DNA of 64,000 nt. Source: Madurella fahalii. Its lineage: Eukaryota > Ascomycota > Sordariomycetes > Sordariales. Position 1 is the first letter of the stretch. Each line of letters begins with the position of its first letter. Below the pieces are notes generated by a model. That model had not been told where the DNA came from. It made no database searches and saw only the letters and a program-made list of their open reading frames with translations. Positions 31,851 through 42,104 of this stretch are shown piece after piece. Both the position numbers and the translations under genes were made by a program. Location of the stretch: assembly GCA_029876055.1 (NCBI GenBank), contig CM056874.1:558001-622000 (forward strand), in the 5' to 3' direction.

Positions 31851-32211
31851 TATGAGGACCGGCTGGGTAGAGTCGGCGTAGGCGTAGGACGGAAGCCCCG
31901 AAGCCGTAGCGCCGACGGGGTTATAAAAAGCAATAACAACGCTAGGCCAGAAGGGCGTGGATATCACGTCAGAGGAGCGTTAAAGGAGTATATAAGTAAG
32001 GACGATGACGGGGTAGCGAGCGAGGTAAGTGAGCCTAGACGCTGTCGTTGCAGGGTATAAAGAGAGGGGTGGAAGACAGGACTTAGGAGAGAGATAGAGT
32101 TTAATGAGACCACCGTCCTACCTCTAATGAGTACTCTGCTCCTACGTTGCGCGTGTACTGCTCGTATCCAGACACTCTGGTCCTACTACTCTTGGGTCCT
32201 TGACCCTCACA
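31851..32211 (+). repeat. Chromovirus B 3' LTR
   Basis: 361 bp, TATGAGGA (from TGTGAGGA)...CCCTCACA, followed by atcta, which matches the bases before the 5' LTR. It shares the RIP-like changes of the B body. Confidence 0.9.
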
Positions 32212-32357
32212 ATCTATATATTGTATAACCCCCTATACGTAAAAAGCGACTGACAGTATTAATACCAAAAGTGTATATATATATAAATACAGCTCAGAAG
32301 CTCTTGTAACTGTTAAAGTGCAGTTAATAAATAAAATTACTAGTCAACTGGGGGGTA

Positions 32358-32556
32358 TATCGCGTTGGAAACTGCAGTTATAGAGCTCGGCTCTCACCAC
32401 TGAGCTCAGGAGCTCATTATATAAGCTCGTCCAGACTATTTCCTTTGTATATTTAAGCCAGTTCTTCAGTCTCCTACTGCAGTAGATAGATCTTCAGAGA
32501 CTTCAACCTTTCCACGCACTTCCCACGCCCTCTGCTAAGCTCCTGTGCGCGTGACA
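32358..32556 (+). repeat. Solo LTR, family D
   Basis: 199 bp, TATCGCG (from TGTCGCG)...GCGTGACA, closely similar to 12472-12670. Contains TATATTTAAG. Flanks gggta and tagta do not form a clear duplication. Confidence 0.6.
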
Positions 32557-32604
32557 TAGTAGTAGTTCAGTGGCTTTCCTGTAAATTAGTTTGGGTATAA
32601 GAAA

Positions 32605-33644
32605 GAGGGCGTCTCTTCGTACTATGGGAAATGTCTTTCAATACTATGGCCCCACTTAAAAATGGCCCATGCGCGCGCACTAAGCCTAATTCGGCTGCGT
32701 CCATCAAAGATGGACACGACAATGGACATAAGGCACACAAGTTCAAGCAAAAACGCCACCAAACACTGCAATTGCAATTGACGTTGTCAAAGTGCTCAAT
32801 TCGTTGATATCTTACAAGGCCCAAATAGGCGCTGTTTTCCCACAGTTTGACGGCCCAGTTGTCCATCTGCCTGTCCATCTGCCTATCCATCTGACTAAGC
32901 GCCTCCCCTGCTTCCACGCCCTCTACCACGCCCTCTACCACGCCCTCCTCGCGATCGTTGTGGCGCCGCTTGACTGGCGATACTCTCGTTGTTGTTGTCG
33001 TTGTTGTTGTCGTTGTTGTTGTCGTTGTTGTTGTCGTTGTTGTTGTCGTTGTTGTTGTCGTTGTTGTTGTCGTTGTTGTTGTCGTTGTTGTTGTCGTTGT
33101 TGTTGTCGTTGTTGTTGTCGTTGTTGTTGTCTTCCTGCGCGCCTGCGCTGCCCATTCGTGGAGGTCGTCAGTCAGCTTAGCAAGAGTGTGGTATTCGTAC
33201 GTAAGAAGCTTGTGGTTGTGCGGGGGGTTCGTCAACGGTTGAGGCAACTCTTCCTGCTCGCTCTCGCTGTCGCTATCGCCATCGATTTCGACGTCGGCAT
33301 CGAAATTCATCACGGGAGGCTCGCGCGCAGCCATATCTATCACAGATTAGCAGTGGAATAAAGTCTACGCAAGCACTTACCTAGGTCAATTAAGCGCGTA
33401 GTTCAACGCTCAATTGAAGGCGATCCTAGAGCTCTTGTCGACGTTGTTGTACGCAAGATAGCAAAGAAGTTATCGTGATGGTGGTGATGGATGGAAAAAA
33501 AGGCGGTATGGGCAGTAGTGTGGCAGTATTCAATGGAGCTCTGCCAAAATGGGCCTAGTGTGGGCTTAGTGCGCGCGCATGGGCCATTTTTAAGTGGGGC
33601 CATAGTATTGAAAGACATTTCCCATAGTACGAAGAGACGCCCTC
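32605..33644. mobile_element. Non-autonomous DNA transposon with 82-bp perfect TIRs
   Basis: The 82 bp at 32605-32686 are repeated exactly in inverted form at 33563-33644, starting GAGGGCGTCTC. The outer flanks are ataagaaa at 32597-32604 and 33645-33652, an 8-bp target duplication as made by hAT and P superfamily elements. Inside is a 12-bp-period microsatellite and minus-strand coding-like sequence (MAAREPPVMNFDADVEID..., acidic Ser/Asp-rich, then YEYHTLAKLTDDLHEW). No transposase motifs are recognised. Perfect TIRs and lack of RIP suggest a recent insertion. Confidence 0.88.
32982..33131. repeat. (GTTGTTGTCGTT)n microsatellite
   Basis: About twelve near-perfect 12-bp units. On the minus strand it reads as poly-Thr or as DNNN repeats depending on frame, so the apparent proteins across it are not evidence for a gene. 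Confidence 0.95.
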
Positions 33645-33950
33645 ATAAGAAAAGGCAATGAAAGGGTGTGATTTTTATGTGGGGCTTACAGGTTGTCCGG
33701 TATGTGGGTGTTCGGTAGGTTGACTTAAACCGCTTCACACATTCAGGGGTCAGGCAGGCTATCATGAGCATGGACAAAGTCAGGTTCGCGAAGATGGACA
33801 GGGCGATGGTGGATCAAGAGGAGAATATTATATACTATATTAACAACATCCGACACGGATTCTAGCATGAAAAGAAAAGAAAAGAACACAAAAAAGGGGG
33901 GGGAGGAACAGAGAAAAAAAAAGAAAAGAAAAATAGAAACAACAGAAAAG

Positions 33951-34616
33951 TTACTCATCGTCCTCCTCAGCCACCCCCTCCCCATCCGCCGCCTTTCCCT
34001 TCCCCTTTCCCTTCCCCTTCCCCTTCCCCGACCCCGACCCCGACCCCTCCTCCTCCCCCTCCGCCAACCGCCAGATCTTGGTCTTCTTCTTCTTCTCCTT
34101 CTCCTCCTCCTTCTTCTTCTCCTTCTCCTCCTCCTTCTCCTCCTCCTTGGGCTTCTCGCCAGAAGCCTGGCGGAGCCTGGCGCCCCCCTCCGTCGCCACC
34201 ACCACCGCCTCGGCACGCCCCGTTACGGCGAGGACGCCCGCAGTGGTCCCTAAGCCGACAGCGTCGGCCTCTCCCATCCCCGTACGAGCCGAGGACAGGG
34301 CGGTCGTGGCTGCCCGGTGGGCAGCGGTGGTGGCTACGTGGGCGAGCGCAATGCCCGCCTCATCGTCCACGACGGGGTTGCGGTGACGGCGGCGGCGGCG
34401 GCAGGACCGGGAACCCCACCACGCGATCCCGATGGAAACGATGGGCGACAACAAGCCCACCGCCACCGCAACCCACGCCGGGATCAGCGCATTCTGCGCT
34501 GAATCGCCCGGACCTCCCGGCCCGGGGCTTTTGACGACGACTGTCGTCATCGTTATCATCGTTGTCATCGTCGTCGTCATCGTCACCATCGTCGTCATCG
34601 TCGTCGTCGTCGCCAT
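33951..34616 (-). CDS. Hypothetical single-pass membrane protein with charged tail
   Basis: 221 residues, no homologue recognised. A Thr/Met-rich N-terminus of about 30 residues is followed by PGPGGPG, then one clear membrane helix (PAWVAVAVGLLSPIVSIGIA, about residues 46-65) and a basic RSCRRRRRHR stop-transfer stretch. A middle Ala-rich part leads to a Lys/Glu repeat region and a GSGSGKGKGKGK tail ending EEDDE. The likely topology is outside N-terminus, cytosolic C-terminus. Much of the sequence is low complexity (ACC/CAT-type and AAG/GAG repeats), so a fortuitous frame is possible. A GT microsatellite lies just upstream. The frame has good high-GC codon use in the middle third. Confidence 0.5.
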   Translation of the reverse strand: MATTTTMTTMVTMTTTMTTMITMTTVVVKSPGPGGPGDSAQNALIPAWVAVAVGLLSPIVSIGIAWWGSRSCRRRRRHRNPVVDDEAGIALAHVATTAAHRAATTALSSARTGMGEADAVGLGTTAGVLAVTGRAEAVVVATEGGARLRQASGEKPKEEEKEEEKEKKKEEEKEKKKKTKIWRLAEGEEEGSGSGSGKGKGKGKGKGKAADGEGVAEEDDE

Positions 34617-34649
34617 TTCTTTTTTTTTTCCTAAAAAAAAAAAACCGTC

Positions 34650-34687
34650 AGTGTGTGTTAGTGTGTGTGTATGTGTGTGTGTGTGTT
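34650..34687. repeat. (GT)n microsatellite
   Basis: Interrupted GT dinucleotide run upstream of the 34616 start, next to a short poly-A at 34633-34643. Confidence 0.9.
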
Positions 34688-34699
34688 TGCCGAGCAGTC

Positions 34700-37695
34700 A
34701 AAGAATTCCGGACGAGCTGCGGAGAAGCGAAGAGTTCCAATTCACTCTTCGGTACGGACTCGTAGCTTCCAACCCTGATTGCAAGATCAAGGAAGGAGCC
34801 TGGCATCATTTTCTCACTAGCAGGCACTCAACGCCCTGGGGCCCGGGCTCTCCGCTTATCAAGGAGCCAAAGATTGCTACTTAGGGGTGTGGGAACGCTC
34901 ATTGACCGAGGAAAAGAATGACGGGAGTGCAGTCGGCTGTCACGCTTTCGGAAGGGGGTTCCCCCTTGATAGTTCGTCGGTGTCCTGGACACGGCTTCCC
35001 GTTCTTCCCAAGTGTCAAGCCTGACAGACAGACACGTCTCGTCGACATAATTGCCCTAGGCATCTTGTTTAATGAGCGTCTTGATCTCTTAGAACTGTTA
35101 GGGGTCACGCATCATCTCGGCAGCCGTCGACCTGCTCTTGTGCATCAGAACCAAGATGGATGTTATGCAGCCGCTCTTTCCCAGCCTTGGAGGCTTTACT
35201 ATCACCTTGGCCGGAGCGACGAGGGAGCATAAACGCATCTGTGATGGCATTTTATCGCTCTTGCTAATGGTAAAGCAGGACCGGGTTGCTAAGCACCGGC
35301 AGCTACCGTATCTGTCAACGCATCCCGTCCCGTGCGGACTTGCGTTCTGCTTAACTGAAGACGGCGCCTTCCCACCGTGAGCATCCATGCTCAGCAGAAA
35401 TGTGTCAAGGGAAATCTCGAATCATCGACCCATTATGCGCCATCCGCAGTCCACACCGCACGCTCGTCTTCCTGTTTCTCCGCCATGTACTGCACGCCCG
35501 TTCTTGACTGGTCGAAGGCTCGGCAAGCGGAATTGTATCCACGCAGGCAGACCTTTTCCGAGCTCACAGCCCACGGAATAGGCTGTTTTTGTCGTGTGAA
35601 TAGGCCGATGATTCTACTGGCAAAAGCCTCTGGACAAGGTATTTCTCTTCTTTTGCCGCATTTACATCTCTCTGAGAGGACTCTAACTTGTATGGTTGTA
35701 CAGTGCCAGCATCCACAACTCTTCGACATCAACCCACGGTTTCCAGATGCGGTCACGGCATGTTTCTCAGTACTTCGCTCGCACAGTACCTCATTTGCCC
35801 CACGCCAGTTCTACTTGGGAAACTCGACACAGTGTTTGTGCCGGATAGTCAGGACGTGCTCTATTCACGACCGTTTTTCCGTGTTCGACATCGCAATATC
35901 TGACTCGCCGCGTACTTGTGGGGAGACGATAAAATGCCATTCTCAAAGTCATGGATAGGGAAGCTCACATCCATCCGTGACCAACGCCGATGCGTTCTCG
36001 GGTCGCGTGTGCTAGACGCCGTAATGGCTGGCGTCGACACTGGGTAGGCATAGCCAAGGTATGTGTCTAACTCTGTTTCTTCAATCCATCAAGCATTCGT
36101 TCGTAGCTGAACTGACCATTCTGAACACTAGTAGGTTGTCTGCCGAGGATGGTCCTGGATGGCCCCCAAAACTGTTCGATTCTCGCCAACCGGCTTTCAA
36201 CAATCATAGCTCGGATCCCAGGATCTAGGGATGATGGGTCAACGCTCGTTGAGAGGCTAGGCCATTCTCCCATGCTTCATGATGTGCATCTCCCTTTCCG
36301 AGTCCGCACCCTGTTTAGAGCGCCGTGGTACACGCATAATACCTGCAGACGCCCTCAGGAATTGGTTTGACGGAATGTATCGGCTGGTCGGCGCATCAGA
36401 CGTCTCTCTAAACATCTGGAGATTCATCACCTAGCCGGCAGAATCCAATCTCAAGCCACGCAGGTCGTCTCGCCTACCTATCAACCCCCATTTCCAGCCT
36501 CGAGGTGTCCACAACCAACGGAGTGTCTCATCATTATGGACTTCCCATAAATCCGGGCCATGCGACACATTCAACGCGGCAAGGACCTTTGACTTCTGGA
36601 CCTCGCCACCCAAAGATTTCGGATGAGAGGAAGGTGTGACCAAATATCAACAATCCCACGGTTCGTGCCTCCTTCCCTGCTGTCAGTGTGTGTGTGTGTG
36701 TGTGTATGTGTGTGTGTGTGTGTGTACGCGCGCGCCCGCGCGACATTCTTCAATCTTTGCAAGAACCCACTCTTCCAAGCTCAACGCTTGTATCTTTCTT
36801 CTTCTTTTTCTTCTTCTTCTTCCTGCTTCACACGCGGAGGCTATCCATGGGCATCAACTCAGTGAACCCATGTTCAATGGGCACTCACACAATCCAACAC
36901 TGGAGGGCGGTAATCTGGTGTGAGACTGGTTTGTACCCCCCTTAGCTCTATACACACCACTGTATTTTGAAGCTGACTTGTGGGAGAAATGAGATGGACA
37001 TTTCGGTTCTCCTTGGGTTCACAACTCGTTCAACAACTCGGCAACGAAACCCGCGCAAAACCGAGTTTGGTAACCTCGGGTCGCTGCAATAACCCCACGA
37101 AGCACATTGTCGCCGTGCTCGTTAGTTCAACCTCCTTCGTGTCCAAAACAGCGCGCAGGCTGAGACGGGCCGTGGAAACCCCGAAGTTCATTGAATCTGG
37201 TGTTGGTGTATTCGAGACGGACTCCATCCCAGCAACATGGAAACGGCCTTGACCATCTTCCATTTGAAGTCAATTCATGCTTGCTCGGCCATAAGAGCTG
37301 TGTTAGCATTCACAAACTACCACGAAACCCGCAGAGGGCAGAACTGCCTTTATTACAAAGCTGCAAGCGCGACTCGAGTTTCCCAAGACCTGCTGGCGTA
37401 AAACCTCACTGAGGGCTTGCCGCTCTCCTTGCTTCCCCTGACAGTCCGACCAGGTGGAAGAAGTGGCACCGGATGCCATTACAACAGTTTACGAAACCAG
37501 ATGGCTATTATGCAGTCAATTTTACTTCACCAGTACCCAATCCTTGAAAGGGACAGCGATAGAGGTCTAGACAAACAAGTACTTGAGTGGGAGAAAACGG
37601 TCCGAGGGAACAGGTTCCCTCTAATGAGAGGCACTGACTGGGATGACGCTTGGGGGGGTGGAACTTGCCGGGGACTTGTCTCTAATACTATAACT
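34700..37695. other. 3-kb region without a supported gene
   Basis: Several mid-sized open frames on both strands (for example 35377-35958 plus and 35098-35388 minus) lack domains and overlap one another. On the minus strand 36273-36067 reads plausibly (LARIEQFWGPSRTILGR) but has no clear continuation. A GT microsatellite lies at 36684-36727 and a CTT-rich run at 36797-36822. It may hold eroded genes or repeats. Confidence 0.4.
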
Positions 37696-38144
37696 TGAAG
37701 CACTCTAGTATTTACTGCTTCGATAGGACATCTGTCGCGCTCAGGAATGCGCCCGGGGAGCTCACCGCTCCTCTGAGGCGATTGGCAGCTCATCAAGTGA
37801 GCTCTGTCAGCCACATTCCTTTGTATTTAATCTGTCTTCTTCTCCAACTGCAGTAGAGAGACTTTTCACACTTCAATTCGACATGTGCACTTCCCACAGC
37901 CTCTTGCGAGCTCCCTGCAAGCATGACAACGTTTAATTCAGTGCTTCTTATTTTCTATCTCGCAAAGTAGTCTCTCTCCAATCAGAGGACACTCTATCTA
38001 CATATATTGTTTTGACCTTGTCTACCTTGAAGGAACTTGATTGTCTGGTCTGTTCTATCTAGTGTGTTTGGCATTTGGCTGTATTCGTCGTTCCCCTTGT
38101 TTTGATAGTACATAGGTACAGATATGTGTTTCTGCACCATATCA
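37696..38144 (+). repeat. LTR-like repeat combining family D and E words
   Basis: Starts TGAAGCACTC and ends CCATATCA. The left half matches family D (AGCTC-rich, TGTATTTAA, CTGCAGTAGAGAGAC at about 37850, GCATGACA at 37928). The right half matches the family E tail (CTATCTACATAT, CCCCTTGTTTTGATA). This suggests D is part of, or recombined with, the E family. No clean target duplication was seen. Confidence 0.5.
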
Positions 38145-38297
38145 ATATAGGCCATTACTTGAGAATTGACGAACAAAGAGCCATGATTTGGTACAATCAA
38201 AGAAAGCTCGTCAATTGAGTTTGCAACAAGTGTGGAAAAGAGTGCTGAATTGATTGTCCTATAAGGAGCAATGGCCCGAATGGCCCTACTTGTGGCG

Positions 38298-38337
38298 CGA
38301 AAAAAAAAAAAAAAAAAAAGGAAAGGAAAGGAAAGGA

Positions 38338-38397
<60 letters not shown>

Positions 38398-38400
38398 AAA
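38298..38400. repeat. Poly-A, (GGAAA)n and (GAAA)n microsatellite
   Basis: A run of A, then GGAAA units, then about fifteen GAAA units. Purine-only on the plus strand for about 100 bp. Confidence 0.95.
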
Positions 38401-38930
38401 TAAAAGTAAAGGCCCCCGGCAACTTCCAGCCCCGGAGCGTCATTCCAGTAAGTGTGGCCCTCTGACCAGAGGGACACTGTCCGCTGGGAACAGTTCTCCC
38501 TAACTCAATGTGTACCTAGCTACTCGGAGATCCGCACGATGTGGCAGGAAGAGAGGTCATGATATGCGGGTTTTGTAAAGGCATTAAGGAGACCAGGGCA
38601 GAGCTTGAGAACTCCAATAAGTGGGAGCGGAAGTAGGCATGACGTTGTTGTGAAGTAACTCCTAGGGCTTCATCGCCACAACGATTAGAAACAATCAACC
38701 TAACAAAAATACTAATTACATTAGGTGGTCACAATGTGGCAACGGGGCTCAGGGTTTCGAATTTATGCATGTGCTGCGACGCTTGGTACACTAGGCTTTG
38801 ACCAACTCGGTCCTTTTCTTACCGTTTCCTTTTCTTCGTTCACGAAGCCAGTCCACCATTTTGCCGTGTCGTCATCTTCAACCAAAACTTAAGGACCCGC
38901 AAAGCTATTCGAAATAACCATTACACAACG

Positions 38931-39623
38931 ATGCTGCGACACCTCCGACATTGGCTCAGACGCCGTCGACAACACAGGGTGTCACCAGACTCGCTTCCAT
39001 CGTATAAAAGCATCGAAAAGATCCCGATCCCAGATCGCATAGATACGTCGGTCTATGACAACGATCTTTTGGATGCCGTGGCCAAAGTCACTCGAGTGCG
39101 CCGGGTGGCTAACGCTCTTGACGAAGGCGCCGCCAGGATTGCGTGCGCTATTGGCATGTGTGCGGCCTCGGCACCAGCCACGCGTGCAGCAGCCGTCGCT
39201 ACTATCTCTGCGAACAGCATCGCCAAACTCGCCCTTGCATATGTTGACGACGCAATCACCCAGGCAAACCCTCCACGGGCGAGTGCTATCCACCGCGGTC
39301 CCGCGGCAGTCGCCGCTAAAGCTAGAGCCCTGCATTCCGCCGCACCGGGGCTGGGCTATCAGGCAGTTCTCACCGGCATCTCGGCGGCAGCCGAGGCTAT
39401 GGAGGACATTGTTATTGCTGCACCAGCGGTTACCAACCGGCCGGCTGTCATCCTTGCTTGCGCTAAGCGTATCGTTAACGTGGCTTACGCCGTGGGCTCT
39501 GGGATTGCCGCCGCTGGTGACACTTACAAAAAATCACCTGAGACTGCATTCGCGCTTGGTGCTGCTACCACTGCGGTCGCCATCTTCACAGGGCGCACCT
39601 GCTACATAGATTTGGATGCTTGA
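38931..39623 (+). CDS. Ala-rich hypothetical protein
   Basis: Single-exon protein of 230 residues, not recognised. It has a very basic N-terminus (MLRHLRHWLRRRRQHR), a short linker with PSYKSIEKIPIPD, and then a long alpha-helical, Ala-rich region with regularly spaced hydrophobics and few charges. The C-terminal helix ETAFALGAATTAVAIFTGRT could be membrane-associated. The basic start followed by Ala-rich amphipathic helices would be compatible with mitochondrial targeting, but this is an inference. The gene is convergent with the aprataxin-like gene, and a GGA microsatellite (39628-39657) sits in the gap. The codon use is like that of neighbouring real genes. Confidence 0.6.
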   Translation: MLRHLRHWLRRRRQHRVSPDSLPSYKSIEKIPIPDRIDTSVYDNDLLDAVAKVTRVRRVANALDEGAARIACAIGMCAASAPATRAAAVATISANSIAKLALAYVDDAITQANPPRASAIHRGPAAVAAKARALHSAAPGLGYQAVLTGISAAAEAMEDIVIAAPAVTNRPAVILACAKRIVNVAYAVGSGIAAAGDTYKKSPETAFALGAATTAVAIFTGRTCYIDLDA

Positions 39624-39627
39624 GGTT

Positions 39628-39657
39628 GAGGAGGAGGAGGAGGAGGAGGAGGAGGAG
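39628..39657. repeat. (GGA)n microsatellite
   Basis: About nine GGA units in the spacer between two convergent genes. Confidence 0.9.
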
Positions 39658-39741
39658 AAGTTTTTTGCTTCCCACTATCCATCGCCATTATCCATCACCC
39701 ACTCCCCGCCGACCGCCTGATAACCCGCTGTTTAGCCACCG

Positions 39742-40635
39742 TCATTCCCTCTTCCACTCCTCAAACTCGCCCTCCAAATGCTTCTTCAACTCAGCGAACC
39801 GACTCCCAAACGCCTTCCCACACCTCCAGCACACCAACTCCTTGGCCAGGTTCGCATTCTGGAATTTCGTATCCCGCCGCACATCGTCCTCGGCAAGCGG
39901 GTAATCCGCCAACGGCACAAAGAAGGGTGTGGTAAAACTGTTATAATGCTTCCTATGCCGCACCCGGTCCGAGTGCATGTCCCGCGAGATGACGTGCACG
40001 TGGAGGTGGGCCATGGAGGGGTGGGCGTGGACGCCGACGCGGATCTCGCGCGCGTAGTCCCGCCCGGCCGGCAGCGCGTCGAATGGAACCTTGCCGCCGT
40101 TCATGGCCTCGTTCCGGGCCCTCGAGCTCGCCGAGAAGGCGCCCAGCCGGCGCGCCAGCTCTGCAGCGGCCAGCTCCGCCGCCGCGGCCGCCTCCTCGCG
40201 CACCACGGCGAGGAAGTCCCCGTCGGCGAGCGCCGCGTGCGGGTGCAGCAGGTAGTGCGCCGGCGAGCGCGGCAGCAGGAGCAGGTGGACCGTGGCTTTC
40301 GGGAACGCGTCCTTGATCAGCACCGTGTGCGGCGTCACCCGCACCACCTGGCCCGGGAAGCGCTCCGGGTGGGTGATGTACTCGACGAGGGCGCCGCGCC
40401 AGACGCCCCGGATGATCTGGGAGGCTTTGCTGGCGAGGGATTGCGGCGATTGCGAGGAGGCGGGCTTGGCATGTTTGGGGGCCATGAGTTCGGCGAAGGC
40501 GTTTTTGGTGGGTTTGGATGCCGTCGGCTGAGTTGCGTCACCGTCACGGTCGGCTTCGTCAACGGTGGGCGTATCCGCTGTCGGCGGGGAGTCGGGACGG
40601 TCGAAGTCGTCCATGTCTTCAGCCAGTTCTGCCAT
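39742..40635 (-). CDS. Aprataxin-like DNA deadenylase (HIT family with zinc finger)
   Basis: 297 residues. Aprataxin/Hnt3 removes AMP from 5'-adenylated DNA ends left by failed ligation, acting in the nucleus in single-strand break repair. The HIT motif is HPSMAHLHVHVIS (HxHxH with the catalytic middle His), in the aprataxin-specific setting followed by HRKHYNSF. KATVHLLLLPRSP is the first strand pair of the fold. The C-terminus carries the C2-H/E zinc finger CWRCGKAF...LKKHLEGEF that binds DNA. The N-terminal ~70 residues are acidic and Pro/Thr-rich, without the FHA domain of animal aprataxin, as in yeast. I chose the ATG at 40635 (MAELAEDMDD); the frame is open further upstream but reads unlike protein. 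Confidence 0.92.
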   Translation of the reverse strand: MAELAEDMDDFDRPDSPPTADTPTVDEADRDGDATQPTASKPTKNAFAELMAPKHAKPASSQSPQSLASKASQIIRGVWRGALVEYITHPERFPGQVVRVTPHTVLIKDAFPKATVHLLLLPRSPAHYLLHPHAALADGDFLAVVREEAAAAAELAAAELARRLGAFSASSRARNEAMNGGKVPFDALPAGRDYAREIRVGVHAHPSMAHLHVHVISRDMHSDRVRHRKHYNSFTTPFFVPLADYPLAEDDVRRDTKFQNANLAKELVCWRCGKAFGSRFAELKKHLEGEFEEWKRE

Positions 40636-42104
40636 GGCATTAAATTCCTCTATTTGTATTTGATTGAGCGACAATTGAAAGTGAATTGATTGTGTTTGTA
40701 CCTGTGTGATGCCTTGGGGAAGTCGACTTGACGTTCGCTGAATGAGTCGAACAGAGGGGATGGGGTGCCTAGCCAGCTGGCCACAGCTGCCGTGATGACA
40801 TCCGCGGCTCTGGCATTGTGTTCTCGTACCCTTTGTGATTGACATCAGACTTTGGAAGCTTGCCGACTTTAATGAATGGTTTAAGTTGAATTCCGTCAGT
40901 TGCAACTTCAAGCTCTTTCCAAGTCACAACTTTGCTTCCGAACCCTCCGCAGCGGCCAATTGATATCCCGCCATCCTCCCGGGTAGCCAGACGCTCACTC
41001 GTGGCGGATCTTGCTTGCTGCATGCAGGCGGCATCCGAGCAGAAGGAGTTAGATGTGCTTTCTAGGTATTTACCAACGACTGTAGTCCTCTAGGTTCTCT
41101 AGATGGCCACATGTAGTACCTCACAACAAACATGTTACGTATCAGTGCTCAAGCGGCGTAATTACCCGGCGTTGCATGCGTCCACGTCTGATCCAGACGG
41201 TCGGTTGACGCCACCAATCTGTCCGAGACCAAATACCTGAAAGCATTTTTTCAGCGGGGTTGACGTTAGCCACAAAACAAGGTTCCACTCCTTTTTCGCA
41301 AGCTTAACCGCCTGAAATGTCGATTGAGGTCCTTGACTTCTTGACTTCTTGATCCAAGGCGGAAGAGGCAGGTGTCGTTGTCTGCGTGGCAAAGAAAGTG
41401 TACGGTGGATGATGCCGCTCCAAAGCCCAAGGTCCTGCTATCCTCGTGGCAGTCAGGGGATGTTACTGGTAATCAGTACATAATGATCGGTGCACTCGGT
41501 CGGTGATTGTAGGAAACGATTAAACTGACAGATGCTGGCGGTCCCAGGGGTTCTGAGGAAAAGCCAAGTCGTCGCACAAAGATCCAAAGATCTAATACCA
41601 ACCGCAGGCCCAAAATACGACCCAGCAGGCCGCACGGCGGCGGTAGTGGAGGTGGCACTGAAAGCCGCGTTTTAGGGCCCGCAGCTCAGCAGGCGGGGCT
41701 TGGCGGTTTTACCGGGGACCCAGGTCACAGGTCCGGCCCATGCCGATCACCCTACCACATCAGATGTTTCGAACACCAAGGTACTGTACACAGGTATTCT
41801 GACAGGTGTGACGATGGCGGCCTTGACGATTAAAGGCCGCAAAACGACACCAACTGCAGTCGGATTCTCTTCGCATTTTTGCTTACCTCTGCCCTCGCAG
41901 ACGGTCCTCGCCGAGTTTTGCACCATCCAGGTACGAAAATAACAGCTTGGATGCTCCATTGGTCTCAGGAAGGTCATCGCCGGCGGAATATAAGATGCAT
42001 CTAGTTTCGCAACATTCATGCATGCGCCGATCCCTGCCACAACAAGGTTCGATTATTGCTCCTCGTTCTGTACAGTACCTGTGATACACAAACCCACCTC
42101 AACC
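40636..42104. other. Intergenic, divergent promoters; nothing recognised
   Basis: About 1.5 kb between the divergent aprataxin-like and LPMO genes. Only short, overlapping open frames without domains. No repeat or RNA gene seen. Confidence 0.5.

Larger units (their letters stand above)
15587..32211 (+). mobile_element. Ty3/Gypsy chromovirus B, full-length but deleted and invaded
   Basis: The LTRs at 15587-16167 and 31851-32211 are flanked by the same 5-bp sequence atcta (15582-15586 and 32212-32216). This shows that they are the two ends of one insertion. A purine tract lies just before the 3' LTR. Inside, in order, are gag-like sequence, the end of reverse transcriptase and RNase H, integrase, a chromodomain and an antisense gene-like region. 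Most of the reverse transcriptase is missing. Later insertions are chromovirus A, solo LTRs of families A, B, C, E and F. Removing A restores the integrase frame around VSDRG, and removing the family E insert restores IVYELDL. Confidence 0.9.

Noticed and set aside
32792..33361. Long Cys/Arg, Val or Thr repeat proteins across the microsatellite
   Set aside because: All six frames are open because of the 12-bp repeat; these translations do not support a gene.
35377..35958. 193-codon plus-strand frame
   Set aside because: No domain, no good codon pattern, and overlapping frames of similar quality on the other strand.
38298..38400. CRISPR-like or regulatory array
   Set aside because: Simple GAAA microsatellite without spacers; the organism is eukaryotic.
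39778..40689. 303-codon plus-strand frame opposite the aprataxin-like gene
   Set aside because: Arg-rich mirror frame; the HIT and zinc-finger motifs are on the minus strand.
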